Positions 12,801 to 24,463 of a stretch of 64,000 nt of DNA are shown piece by piece; positions within the stretch are counted from its first letter, which is position 1; the number at the start of each line of letters is the position of its first letter. Under the pieces are notes generated by a model. That model saw only the letters and a program-made list of their open reading frames with translations, had not been told where the DNA came from and did not search any database. The translations under genes and the position numbers were made by a program. Source of the DNA: Cordia subcordata (lineage: Eukaryota; Streptophyta; Magnoliopsida; Boraginales; Cordiaceae); contig JAPTOF010000004.1 of the NCBI GenBank assembly GCA_028554755.1, positions 4,411,001 through 4,475,000 on the forward strand. Reading direction: 5' to 3'.

Positions 12801-13913
12801 GAAGGGCGAGGTAGCATTGCTCACTGTTGCTCCTGAATATGCCTTTGGTTCATCCGAGTCAAAACAGGAGTTGGCTGTCATTCCTCCAAACTCTACAGTG
12901 TACTATGAGGTTGAGCTTGTGTCCTTTGAGAAGGTCAGTGTACCATAATTCCTATTGACATGAACTCTCAATAGCTGGTACTCTTGTGAGCTTGATGTAT
13001 GACATGGATGAGTTTGTTCAGGAGAAGGAATCTTGGGATATGAACACTCAGGAGAAGATTGAAGCTGCAGGCAGGAAGAAGGAAGAAGGAAATACACTGT
13101 TCAAGGCAGGTAAATATGCAAGGGCATCAAAGAGATACGAGAAGGTAAACATCACATGATATGCCTTGCTACAGTTTGACGATTGTTTTGCATGTAGGTA
13201 TGCGCATATTAATAACATCTGCTGAACCACTCACTGGCAGGCTGCCAAGTATATTGAGTACGATACATCCTTCAGTGAGGAGGAGAAAAAACAGTCCCAA
13301 GCACTGAAAGTCTCATGCAACCTGAACAATGCGGCTTGCAAATTGAAACTGAAAGACTACAAGCAGGCAGAAAAACTGTGTACCAAGGTGTGATGAGTGT
13401 CTTTCGTGTTTCCCCTGAATGCTCTATACTGATGTTCAATTTGAGTTTTTCAGCTTGCTAACATATCATATTCTTTCTTCAGGTCTTGGAACTCGAGAGT
13501 ACAAATGTTAAGGCACTCTATAGGAGGGCTCAGGCATACATGAACATGGCTGATCTGGATCTTGCGGAGATCGATATCAAAAAAGCTCTTGAAATTGATC
13601 CAGACAACAGGTATGATCAGTCGTTCTATAAGTTTGGCAAGTAATTGGTGTTATGTGTGTGTTATTAAATGTATCCTCTTTTGATGATGAAGGGAGGTGA
13701 AGCTCGAGTACAAAGCTTTGAAGCAGAAGGTCAAGGAGTACAACAAGAAGGATGCCAAATTTTACGGCAACATGTTTGCGAAACTGAACAAGTTGGATGT
13801 TAACAATGTAAGAGCATGACACATCGTATATAGATTAACACTAATACATTACTAGATTTATTATGCGTTCTGAACTCGATTTGTATCTTCTTATGCAGAA
13901 GTCAGCTGCCTAG
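9841..13913 (+). CDS. ROF1: ROF1/FKBP62-like multidomain FKBP co-chaperone (13 exons, 561 aa)
   Basis: Cytosolic/nuclear FKBP that in Arabidopsis binds HSP90 through its TPR domain and modulates heat-stress factors. Exons: 9841-10024, 10605-10691, 11594-11854, 11950-12024, 12111-12191, 12297-12491, 12577-12675, 12758-12933, 13022-13144, 13241-13387, 13483-13610, 13693-13807 and 13899-13913. All phases join; total 1686 nt. An acidic N-terminus ([12 protein letters not shown]) precedes FKBP domain 1 (about 50-150: [40 protein letters not shown]), which looks catalytically complete. FKBP domains 2 and 3 (about 165-270 and 280-390) lack several active-site residues, as usual in this family. Three TPR units follow (about 400-510: [42 protein letters not shown]). 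A basic stretch near 515-545 matches the position of the calmodulin-binding region. Length is close to ROF1 (551 aa). ROF1 versus ROF2 orthology is not certain. Confidence 0.95.
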
Positions 13914-15650
13914 GAAACGGAATCATTGAGCATTGACAGGGAGGCATAAACTATTCTTGTAATGGTTGAAGCAAGTCCTGGTTTTTCATGGTTTCCTGCT
14001 ATTTATATTTTTCTCCTATTAAAGGTCCCTTCCTTGATTTGTAACGAGAAGTCTGTTAAGTTAATTTTTCAGATGCTGATTATTGACTTTTAATTTTGTC
14101 AATTCCGAATATCACACTTCCTATGCAAATGTTTAATGAAGAGGGCATGCAAATGTTTAATAAAGAGGGGTTAACAAAAATTAAATAAATTTTTTGATCA
14201 ACTATATGTATAAGCAAGTGATGAAAAATGAGATGATGTCGAACGACCTTTGCTCGTTCTAGGCTTATGTGGATATGTTAACTGTTAACATATTCGCTTT
14301 CCCGTGCATTGTAGTGGCAATGTTTTTAACCAAGTAGGTCTAATTAAATCAAAATATATTTTGGTAATGTATTTTTTGTTCCCTTGGGGTTGGCATTCAT
14401 CGATTTCATAGGGTTGCATGACATAGTAACGAATATGATCTGATTCCATGTAATGTTGTGACAATGTTTTTCGTCAAATAGATCGAATCAAATCATAATA
14501 TATTTTTTTGGGTAATATATTTCAGTTCGGTTGAGAACAAGGGGTTGTAACATGTATATGCTCTAGATGATCAAGTAAAGTGAACAAGACAAGAGACAAT
14601 ATTCTTGCCAAAATCTTGTCGCAACAGTGTCAAAAAGATTCGCAACTTAGCTTTTATTTCTTTTCTTTTTTTTTAAAAAAAAAGGTTCCCGAAAAATAGA
14701 GCTGAATGTACTTGAAACCTGACGTTAGTATATCTTGAATTGAGCACTTGTGCTAATTGGCGAGTCGAATTTGGCTGAGGGTGATCGACATGTGAGCATT
14801 GGTTGGACCACGTATTGGCTTCAACGTTGACCTTTTTCCGCTCCTGTCTCTGAATGACAAACTAGGAGGTTGGGTGATTTGTAAAAAATGATTATTGGCT
14901 AAATTTTCCTTTCAAAATAAAATTTATGAAAAAAAATCAACCTATAAAAGACTGTGTTGATTATCACGTGATAATTGTATCACTGTAGTCGTAGATATTT
15001 CTTTCAGGGTATATTGCATTGAGTCTCTTTATGATTTATCATAAATGCACGAGTCTTTTTATGATTATCACAAATACATATTAGTTTCTCATAGTTTTAA
15101 AATACATAGGAAGCTTCATGAGTTTTTTTTTTTTTTTTGTTTAAACCTCTATCCCATGAAATTGAATCCAATTCCTTATTCCGAGCTTCATGAGTTTTTA
15201 GAATACAAGTACATGAAGCCCTTTTGTTACATTTTCCGTCAGACTTAATGGTGCATTTTGTTAACATAATAATATAATGTCAAAAGTACACAATAACCTT
15301 TAGTGTGTGATGCCCCTTACTTTAAAAAATATATTAAACATTTTATTGGTTTTCGTTAGAAAAGATTAACAACGTTATCAATGTGGATGATTGTGTTTTA
15401 GTTTGAAAATTATATGGAATCTTGAGCGTATTTTAAAACTACAAAGAAATAACTTACACTTAAAAAAAAAGAAAAAAGAAAAACTTATACTTATCGCAAA
15501 TTAAAGTGGTAGAGTGGTCATCTATCCTTTCTTTTATGTTCCCTTGAGAATAGAAAAAATTGAAAAAAAAAATAACATCTCTTCTTTATATATATATATA
15601 TATATATTCCTAAATCAAATTTTATGTGACATTCTTTGTATGGGCGGGTT
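13914..15650. other. Intergenic spacer between ROF1-like and RPS8 genes
   Basis: Contains the ROF1 3' flank, then AT-rich DNA. Two degenerate direct copies of about 90 bp lie at 14306-14400 and 14457-14540 (shared blocks GACAATGTTTTT and AATATATTTT). A (TA)n tract is at 15588-15607. No gene recognised; the short frame at 15045-15248 has no homology signal. Confidence 0.5.
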
Positions 15651-15660
15651 GGGGGTTTTA

Positions 15661-15753
15661 GTGGGCGAAGTTAATTGATGTGGCCCAACATTAAAAGCCC
15701 AAAATCAAGAACAGCCTAATAACGGACGAGATTAGGGTTTTAGCAATCACGTG
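15661..15753 (+). promoter_or_regulatory. Site II motifs, telo-box and G-box in the RPS8 promoter
   Basis: Two TGGGCC/TGGGCT motifs in reverse orientation (15682-15687 and 15696-15701), a telo-box core ATTAGGGTTT at 15731-15740 and a G-box CACGTG at 15748-15753 lie 120-200 bp before the start codon. Telo-box plus site II is the known signature of plant ribosomal-protein promoters responding to cell proliferation. The 5' leader then carries a (GT)n(GA)n tract at 15823-15845. Confidence 0.75.
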
Positions 15754-15876
15754 ACGGTGTAGTTCTTACACGATTCCAAAGTTCAGAGGGACAAAAGCGC
15801 GAACCTCCGCACTCCCAACTCTGTGTGTGTGTGTGAGAGAGAGAGAAGATTTCTTCGCCTCTGACGATCAACGAAA

Positions 15877-17695
15877 ATGGGTATGACTTGGAATCTGTGT
15901 TTCTCTTCTCCATGAAAATTAAAACTACGTAAAAATGTAAGCGTAAAAGTTCATTTATATGTATACATGTTTGTTGTATGTAGAGGTATATCTCGTGACT
16001 CTATGCACAAGAGACGTGCCACTGGTGGCAAGAAGAAGGCTTGGAGGAAAAAGCGCAAGTTAGTCTTCTCTCCATATATACATACCACTTACATGCGTGA
16101 ACTGATCATTGTTGTTATATCTGTACTTCAGATTGTTAATAATTCGAAGAGTTAAATTTTGTATTTTGGACTAAATTAAAGAGCTTTTTATGGTTTTATT
16201 TTTCTGTCCTTGTGAGTATGGATATGAAGAAGAAAGAAAAAGGTGGGGAAAGAGGGACTGGTTTAGCATCATGATATTTATTATTTAGATTTGAATCTTC
16301 TTCACTGCTTAATTTTTGTAGGCAGATTATACATGCGATCCGAAACATTTCTTTTTGAGGTGTTGACTATAATGCTGTGGATGTATTAATCGAGTACGTG
16401 GAATGTGCCATTTTAGGTTTAGGCTTTAGAATCATATGTTGAGGTTCTGTTGGGACAGGTCGATTTGATCTAAAGTGTATATGAGACCCAATCCTGGTGT
16501 AATAAACGTGTATTGTGGCAGGGCATTGTTTCGTATTCTCTTCCTCTTTAGTATCCCTTAACATAGTCTGGAAACCTTGGTTCTTCACTTGGCAATACTT
16601 ACTAAAATGTCGGTAGTTCGGCACTGGGGAATTAGTCTGTAACTACATTAGGTCAAGAACGCTATCTGGTTATGGAGTTTTATTAGCTGTTTAAGTTAAA
16701 GGACAAGCCAAGAATGGTTGAAGACATAACCTATAGTTGGTGACTGTGTGAATTATCTTCAACTACTATGGTGATTTGATCTTATTACCTGCACGAGTAA
16801 TCTGAAGCTCTTCCTGCGTATTATGAATCACTAGTTACCCTTATTTCTTTGTCTTCTGCCTCAATCTGCTCAGTTTTGCTTCTTCAATGTGGTGATAAAG
16901 GTATGAGCTTGGTCGCCAACCTGCAAACACTAAACTATCAAGCAACAAGACAGTCAGGAGAGTCCGTGTACGAGGAGGCAATGTGAAGTGGAGGGCTTTG
17001 AGGTTAGATACAGGAAACTACTCATGGGGTAGTGAAGCGGTCACTCATAAAACACGTATCCTGGATGTGGTGTACAATGCTTCAAACAATGAGCTTGTCC
17101 GAACTCAAACACTAGTCAAGAGTGCAATTATTCAGGTGGATGCAGCCCCTTTCAAGCAGTGGTATCTCCAGCATTATGGTGTGGACATTGGTAGGAAGAA
17201 GAAGGGGCCTATTAAGAAGGAAACCGAGGTACTTATTTGTTTCTTGAAATCAATGTATGACAGCAGCATAGGCACCACCAATACTATTTACTACTATAAT
17301 ATGTAAACTACATGTTAATTTTACTCGTTGGACTAATGAATGACAGGAAGGAGAAGGCGCAGTTGAAGAAACAAAAAAGAGCAGCCATGTTCTCAGGAAG
17401 CTTGAAAAGCGTCAACAGGGTCGTACTCTTGATCCTCACCTTGAAGAGCAATTTGGTGCTGGTAGGTTGTTGGCCTGCATCGCATCTCGCCCAGGTCAAT
17501 GTGGCAGGGCTGATGGGTAAGTCCACTCTCTTGCTCTGTAGCTTTTGGTTTTGATCCTCTTTAGAACACTGCTTATTTGACAATTCTCTCTTTCAACATG
17601 TGATCGACAGTTACATTCTGGAGGGAAAAGAGCTAGAGTTCTATATGAAGAAAATCCAAAGAAAGAAGGGCAAGGGTGGGGCAGGCGCTGCTTAA
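15877..17695 (+). CDS. RPS8: 40S ribosomal protein S8 (eS8), 5 exons, 219 aa
   Basis: Structural protein of the small cytosolic ribosomal subunit. Exons: 15877-15880, 15986-16058, 16901-17228, 17347-17516 and 17611-17695; they join in phase to 660 nt. The first exon encodes only Met plus one base, a layout common in ribosomal-protein genes. The protein starts [18 protein letters not shown] and continues with [75 protein letters not shown] and [16 protein letters not shown], ending in a basic tail. Length is close to Arabidopsis RPS8 (222 aa). Intron 2 is long (842 bp) and I looked there without success for a C/D-box snoRNA. Identification is firm. Confidence 0.96.
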
Positions 17696-18951
17696 TTGGA
17701 AGTGTGATTCCTACCACCATTGGCTGCAGTTTTGTTATATGAGGTTACCGTTTCTAATCTCTCTCATCCATTGTGGATGATGTGGTTGTATTCTTATGTA
17801 TACTTTTCTAGTCCGAGGCTTCTTGCCAGTAAATTTTGACCGACTTCAGAAGGTGCTTCGATACTATTTCTTTTGTTATCAATCACAACCTGCTCTGATT
17901 GTTTGATTTAACTCTCTTATCTCAGTTGTGCAATGGTCATAATCATATATGGTGTAAGTTGGTTGAAATTTGATCATAAATGAGAATAATGCGAATCGGA
18001 CCTTCATTCATCTTAAAGCTGATTAGTCATGGCATTAGGGTAAGTTAAATTTCGCGAGGGCTCATTTTTGTGTTTAAACCAACTCAATTAAGACAGCCCA
18101 AGTTTAACAGGAGAGAACACATAAGCACATTTTCGATAATGATGCTTTACTATTGCGAGTGATGGCATCAAAAACATTTTCACAATGGCGCATTTGTAGC
18201 CTTTGCCCTGGAAGCAAATTCACAAGCACATTCAGTTTTGAAGCATTTTAACTAAAAGAAGGCCATTACGAGAGTTACTACAAGCTTGAAATCTTTCCAT
18301 TCACAGCAAAGAGACTACTAGATATAGTACCTTTGGAATACATGGCACAGAGGGAAAAACACAGATAACAAATGAAAACAACCCCAGTGAAAACAGGCAA
18401 AATAAGATGCTTCAGAATCTTACAAGATCAATCAACTATTTAACTGATATGCTGAGTGCTACATGAGAGTTTCTCCCGAAAAATAGTACATGTAATTGTA
18501 CAGAACCTGTCGATTTCAAAAATAAAGAATGCCAAAGTCTAATAAATCTAACAAAATGCCCGCACAATTCATGGGGCCGCAGTGTACATTTGAATCACAC
18601 CAAACTAACAGTGCGACAAATGAATCCAAATGGTCCTGTGGGTAAATGAATTCTGTTTCCAACTTCCGTTTCAGCAGTTCCGCACCAACTGACAGCATAT
18701 GAGTCATAATGGCGGATAATCTTTAGGTCAAACATATAAATAGGCTATAATATGGGTCTGCACATTCTTTCTCTTAGAAAGGGAATGAAATTGTTCAGAG
18801 AGGGGCCTGGCTAACACAATCACACAAATACCATTGGCTAAGATGCGTCGTAAAAACCCCTGCACAAGTTCGGTGGCCTGTGCTAACCATGCTTCTTATC
18901 CGAGCTGGATTCACACACACTCGAGTGCAACACTTCAGAAAATGTGGCTGT
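17696..18951. other. Convergent 3' flanks of RPS8 and the CSLC gene
   Basis: The two genes face each other tail to tail. This stretch should hold both 3' untranslated regions. No further coding signal; the frame at 18516-18707 lies in presumed CSLC 3' UTR and has no recognisable domain. Confidence 0.6.
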
Positions 18952-21900
18952 TTAACTTACTTGTTCTCCAATCAAATCGAGGCCCATAACTAAGAAGGTT
19001 ACCCCTTGAAACAACAGGAAGTAAAAGTGAATTCCCTGGGCAGAAAGCAAGCTTCTCACTGACGCAGTCAGCAATATAAATGCAAGAGCAAGTTCCTTTC
19101 TGTAAAGCCGATTTCTTCTAATCTTTCCAGATTTTTTGGTCATCTCCAATTTGCTAAGCTCGGCAAGGCCTGATTCAGAGGAGGATCTGTGAAGACCTCC
19201 ACTTTCCAATAAGGGCCCAGATTCTGCTTCCATTGCTACTAAATCAGCTTCAGATGATCTGCCCAATTTTTTGGTGACAATCCACTCATAAGAGCTTCCC
19301 AGTTGAAACAATCCTGATAACATTGCGTTAAATTTGGTGACAGACATGGTGTTTTCAAATAAAAGGTATGGCACAATGAATGGGAATGACCGTGGAGCTG
19401 GGATGATATTCATGATAGACATAATTCCAGGGACATAACAAACCACCCAAGCAGGTAACTGAGCTTCTGGAAAGAACATGGTCAACGGGAGAATGATGCA
19501 GAAGAGAGTGAATGAATAAAAAGGCAGGATCAGCTTCCGTAAGAGAAAGAACAGAAATATGAGATTCACTTTCTTGGCCCAGCTCACCTGAAATGTTGAA
19601 GATAGAAAAAGATCAGAAAACTAAGAGTTATATTTACATATATGTATATATGATTGGGTTGGAGGTGAAAACTATAAAGTAAGTCATTCAGTGGTGGGTG
19701 TTCATAGAAAAGGTGGCCTTGCCAATGGGGTGGCAGAGTTGAATGGTCTCTCACTTCCAGAGGAAGAGTGCTCGTGTTATATATTTACATATATACACGT
19801 GTGTGTGCGTGAGTGATATATGTCAATTGTTGTTTCAAGAGACTAAAAGACAACAAATTGCTTCAGTCTGTGTTTTGGGTAGTTGCAAGCTTGATTTCTC
19901 AAATTCCAGCTCTTTTGTAAAATAAGTTAAAGAGAACCCAATACAAGAAAAAGCATCACACTGTTAATACTTGTAACTAAAGAAAGCCATAACAGAGTTT
20001 CCTGCCCCGCTATTAAGAAAACATTTAGGTAGAAGGTTGATTGAAAATGCCAAAATATCTAGCGACATGAAGGAATTAGAGACTATAATGACAAAACCAC
20101 CCCACAGATTGTTACGACATGGTTTCATCGCAAATTTCCATGTGTAGATTATAGTAGTTCTTATTTAGTGATCGGATTGGGTTACAAGAAAGGGAGAAGA
20201 TATAAGCTTCATAAAAGCATCTACCCAGTCAAAACTTCTTTACTTCCTCTACCATCAGAAGTCAAAAGCTGCTTCTCGAGAGACATGCAACTGCAACTTC
20301 TTACCAAGTGGCTTCTTAACTTCTTGTTATCCTTTCTGTTTTTGGGGCAAATCATCAACTCATTTCTTTCCTTTTTCCATTTGACTCATTTAGGGCTTGT
20401 TTGAATTCGCTTTTATTGAAAGGCTTTCTTCTGTAACATTTGAAAGAGTGCATTTTTGATAAGCTAAAATTTCTAGCTTCTGAAAAGAGCTGAAACTTAA
20501 GCATTTTCTAGAGTTTCAGCTTTCCTAAAGTCAACCCAATTACTTATTGTCAAAAAGAATAAAAAAAAGATATGATCTTTTCAGGAAAAACGCACTTTGT
20601 CCAAAAGAAATCCAATCAAAACAGGCCCTTACATAAGGTTAACATCTAATCTTCCCTTTAGATTATCCTACTTCTCTTAATCTCCTTCTCATATTAACAT
20701 CTGTAAGAACTTCAAGTAATATTGCATCCATCCCAGTTCAGTCCTTCTGTTGAAGAAATTAATTGAATGCTGAACTTATTCTTTAAGCCTGTCCCACTCA
20801 TTTTGAAATGTTAGCTTTGGAAATTGGTTTCATTTTGGACAACCTGAGATGGTCAGCTTGACAATAAGAGCTGGATGGGCAGAATACTTAATTTTCTTAG
20901 ATTCACCTCCTCATTTTGTGTTAGCTAGAATAATTTGTTACTGTGAAACCAAATTGAATGTCATCCTTTAAGTAGAAAACTATTTTACTACAGAATGGGC
21001 AATGGAACTTAAAAGTAAAAAAGTAACAGAAAGGTGGGTCCAGAGGAGAATCTTGTCTGTTATACCATTTGAATGAATGGTAGAAGTTTCTTTTTAGAAA
21101 AATGTGACATTTTGAGACATCCAGAAAGAAAATGAGCCATTTGATGTGGGAAGGAGGAGATATCAAATAGTGCTTCTCTTTGGATACGTAATCCTTTCAT
21201 TGGCATATTGAAACAATTCCTAGTCACCTCCAGGTTAATAATGCACTTTTGTGAAAACATATATCTAATGAGTTCCACCAACCTTTGATCGCAGGATGTC
21301 AACAAAGCACAAGCGGAACAACTGCATGGGACCTGAATGCCAGCGATGTTGCTGCTTCTTGTATGCCTCATAAGACTCAGGTAGTTCACAGAGGCACTGT
21401 AGGACAGTACAAAACTTTGATACATGATAGCGACATTAAAATACTAATTCACTTAACATAAGTGATAGCAATCCACAAACCTTCACGTCATTCAAATAGA
21501 TAAATTTCCACCCACAAAGATGAGCACGAACAGCAATATCCATATCTTCTACTGTTGTTCGCTCCAACCAGCCACCACATTCCTCTAGAGCCTTGATTCT
21601 CCATACACCAGCAGTTCCATTGAAACCAAAAAAATTGATAAACCATCCATTAACTTGTTGCTCAACCTCAAAATGAAAAGACAAATTTATGTTCTGCAGT
21701 CTCGTCAGCAAATTCTCGTCCTTGTTCACAAACGACCATCTGGTCTGGACCAGTGCAAGATCATCATTGCCCTTCAAGGATAAAAAACGAGTAAATTTGT
21801 GAACAGAAAATAACTGACTATTCTGATCAGCAGATGAGAATTCTTGAAAAGATAATGATAAAGCTTTTAAGCATTCCACAGGCCATCATGAATATCACAT

Positions 21901-24463
21901 GGTCTGGCCACAATAGATACACACAATAAGGAATTCCTGCTCTGTAAACTCTATTTTTAAGCCCAAACATTCACTAATGGCTATTACTTCAAGTATATGG
22001 AGGCAGAATTACCTTGAAATAAGGTACAGTTTTCTTCAGAAAATCTGGTGATGGTTGGAAATCTGCATCAAAGATTGCTACGAACTCATAATCTTTGACA
22101 TAATCACAACTCATTGCAGACCTGAGATTCCCAGCTTTATAACCAGTGCGCAGAAGGCGATGCCTGTATATGATTCGGACACCTCTCTGTTGCCATTTTT
22201 GTACTTCTGCCTTGATGAGGGCTTGAACATCTATATCATCAGAATCATCCAAAATTTGTACCAGCATTCTCTCTTTTGGCCAATCCTGGACACATACTGC
22301 TGCAATGGATTGGTGATAAACCTGAATGACAAGCAATGAACTTAACATTTCTCAAAAGGCCAAGTATTTCTTTTTATCAGACAGAATAATAGAATCGCAA
22401 CTTTAATTGTTTCTTTAAGTTTTCACTCGTTTTTGGGTGGTTGGTGTAGCACCATTTCTAAGAGATGCATCATATCGTATTCGTCGCCTGCTAAAGCAAT
22501 ATATATCTCCTACATGTGCAGGAGGAATGTGAGAGTCTCTTTTTCCACTTTTCGGTATGAATTATAATGAATTAGATTGGGAAGGCTAGACAGGAGGGGT
22601 TGCATATGAATATTAGGTGGTCTTTGCCATAGCACTAGTATCATCTCATCATACATCATTTTAAAGCAATTCATTAGGCTTCCCAAGGAAATTTCATCTT
22701 TCAGCATCAATACACTATGGTCGATACTTTCACAAAGGGTAAATAGGAAGAACAGGAAACAGGAGGCTCTCAGTGCCTTGGGTAAAGAAAGATTTATAGT
22801 ACATATTCGTACTTTTTATTGGGAATTTGTTTCTATTATGAGTTTGCCCATACAAGCACGTTTACATGTGATGACTAACTTAACAGGTATCTTACTGAGA
22901 GCAGCCGCTGTAAATTGCATGCCATTTGGCATAACTAGAAACTACCATAAAGTGAAGACACTGTATAAATGAACATATGGAAATAAAGTTGTAACTCTTT
23001 TTTCTCCCCGCCCTCCTTTTCTTTTCCTAATTTGTAAGCAATCGAGTTTCACTTAATAGTTGATAATCAAGCACATCCAAAAGGGAAACATCTCCCACTT
23101 TAAATGATTTTGCCGTTAATTTCTAACTCCCCTAATGTTGAGATCATATCATTATTTGTGCTCATTTCTAAAAGAATGGAACCGATAATGCATGCAACCA
23201 CTTTCTAAGAAAAGGATCAGTTATTAATTCGTAACCTCAGAATTACATCAAAACTGTACTCCAAAATTATCCAAACTAAAACTAGAATGCTACGAGACCA
23301 CTGACCCAATACTAACTGCTAGTATACCTAGGGTTTTGGAGTCAGAGACTTATCACACTGAATGCCTAGTAATATTGATTATCAGAACAGGACAAAACAA
23401 TGCAGCCCAGCTTTTCACTAATAAAGTTCCTATTCTTCCATAACTTCAAACATAATAACAGCCATCTCTTATGAATATGCTATTGACTTCAAATTTTTCT
23501 TCAATTATTCTCAATACTGTTTAGCAAGCTCAGCACCAAATTTTCAAGCATAAAGCTTTCCCTAGTATGAATCTACAGTTAATGAACTTCAAATCAACTG
23601 ATAAATTTAACAGAAAGCAAACAACTTTAGCTAGCAAACTGCCAAAAGTTCCAAACTGCACTCCAACTAAGGACGCAATTAACGAGATTCACGGGATAGG
23701 GATTTGAAAACCTACATCTTCTTACCTCCCTCTCATTACACATTGGTATCTGCAGCAGCACCATCGGATAATCCTCGGGATTAACATTAGCATTCTCCTC
23801 ATTGTCAGAGGTATATTCCATCGCCGGCACCGGCTTCAGCCCCCGGAACTTGATCCAGAAGCATCCTAGAACTAGAACAAGTCGATCCAATGACTGTATC
23901 AGGAACAGCACAATGCACACATTAGTCAAGCTCTGTAAGGGCGGCGCCAAATAGTTAGCCCTAATCTCAAGCCAATTCGCGTACACATACTCCACCAAAT
24001 CCACCACCTCCGCCGCCTCCACCGTCGGCGGACTAAAATGCCATCCCCTGAAGTAGGCAACCAGCTCAAAAACCAGAAGCCCGACTACAACGATCAAGAA
24101 CGTCTTAATAACCTTATACAGCTTCGACTGGGAGCCGTACTGAGACGCGGAGGCATCCGAGGATGCGGCGGCGACGCGGCGGTTAGCGCGGCGAAGAACG
24201 GTGACTAAGCCATTGGTGAGGAAGGCAATCGAATTCGCGATTTGCTGGAACTTCAGGAGGTAAATCCACGACAGCTGACGCGCACTACGAGCTCGCTCCT
24301 TCTCCGCCGTACGATCTGCATTAGGACTCTTGATCACGACCGTCAAGCAGCTAGAGCTTTCCGATGACGCAGAAGTCGAAGCCGATGCCGAGAAAATATC
24401 ACCGCCGTTTGCTCTCTGCTTGTTCCACCATTCCTGAAACTCATAATTTGGCGGCCGAGACAT
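18952..24463 (-). CDS. CSLC6: CSLC6-like xyloglucan beta-1,4-glucan synthase (5 exons, 695 aa)
   Basis: Family GT2 Golgi membrane enzyme that makes the glucan backbone of xyloglucan. On the - strand the exons are 24463-23726, 22321-22013, 21771-21481, 21396-21283 and 19587-18952; all joints are phase 0 and GT-AG, total 2088 nt. The N-terminus [19 protein letters not shown] and the terminus LDLIGEQVS resemble Arabidopsis CSLC6. Membrane segments occur near 120-140 and 180-200, with a cluster after 485 and two near the C-terminus. All GT2 processive motifs are present: LDDSDD and FDADF (UDP-sugar/metal), TVEDMD (catalytic base) and QQHRW (QxxRW). One oddity: [12 protein letters not shown] has W where CSLC and CSLA proteins I recall have V. 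Exon 5 alone encodes the C-terminal membrane domain. Family assignment is firm; orthology to CSLC6 rather than CSLC12 is likely. Confidence 0.95.
20392..20630. mobile_element. hAT-like MITE in the last intron of the CSLC gene
   Basis: Ends AGGGCTTGTTTGAATT and, reverse complemented, AGGGCCTGTTTTGATT are inverted repeats about 240 bp apart. The interior holds further inverted similarity (AGCTAAAATTTCTAGC; GTTTCAGCTTT). It is spliced out with intron 4 (19588-21282). Confidence 0.5.

Noticed and set aside
16059..16900. Possible snoRNA in the long RPS8 intron
   Set aside because: TGAT-like and CTGA boxes exist, but not with a proper C box, spacing and terminal stem.
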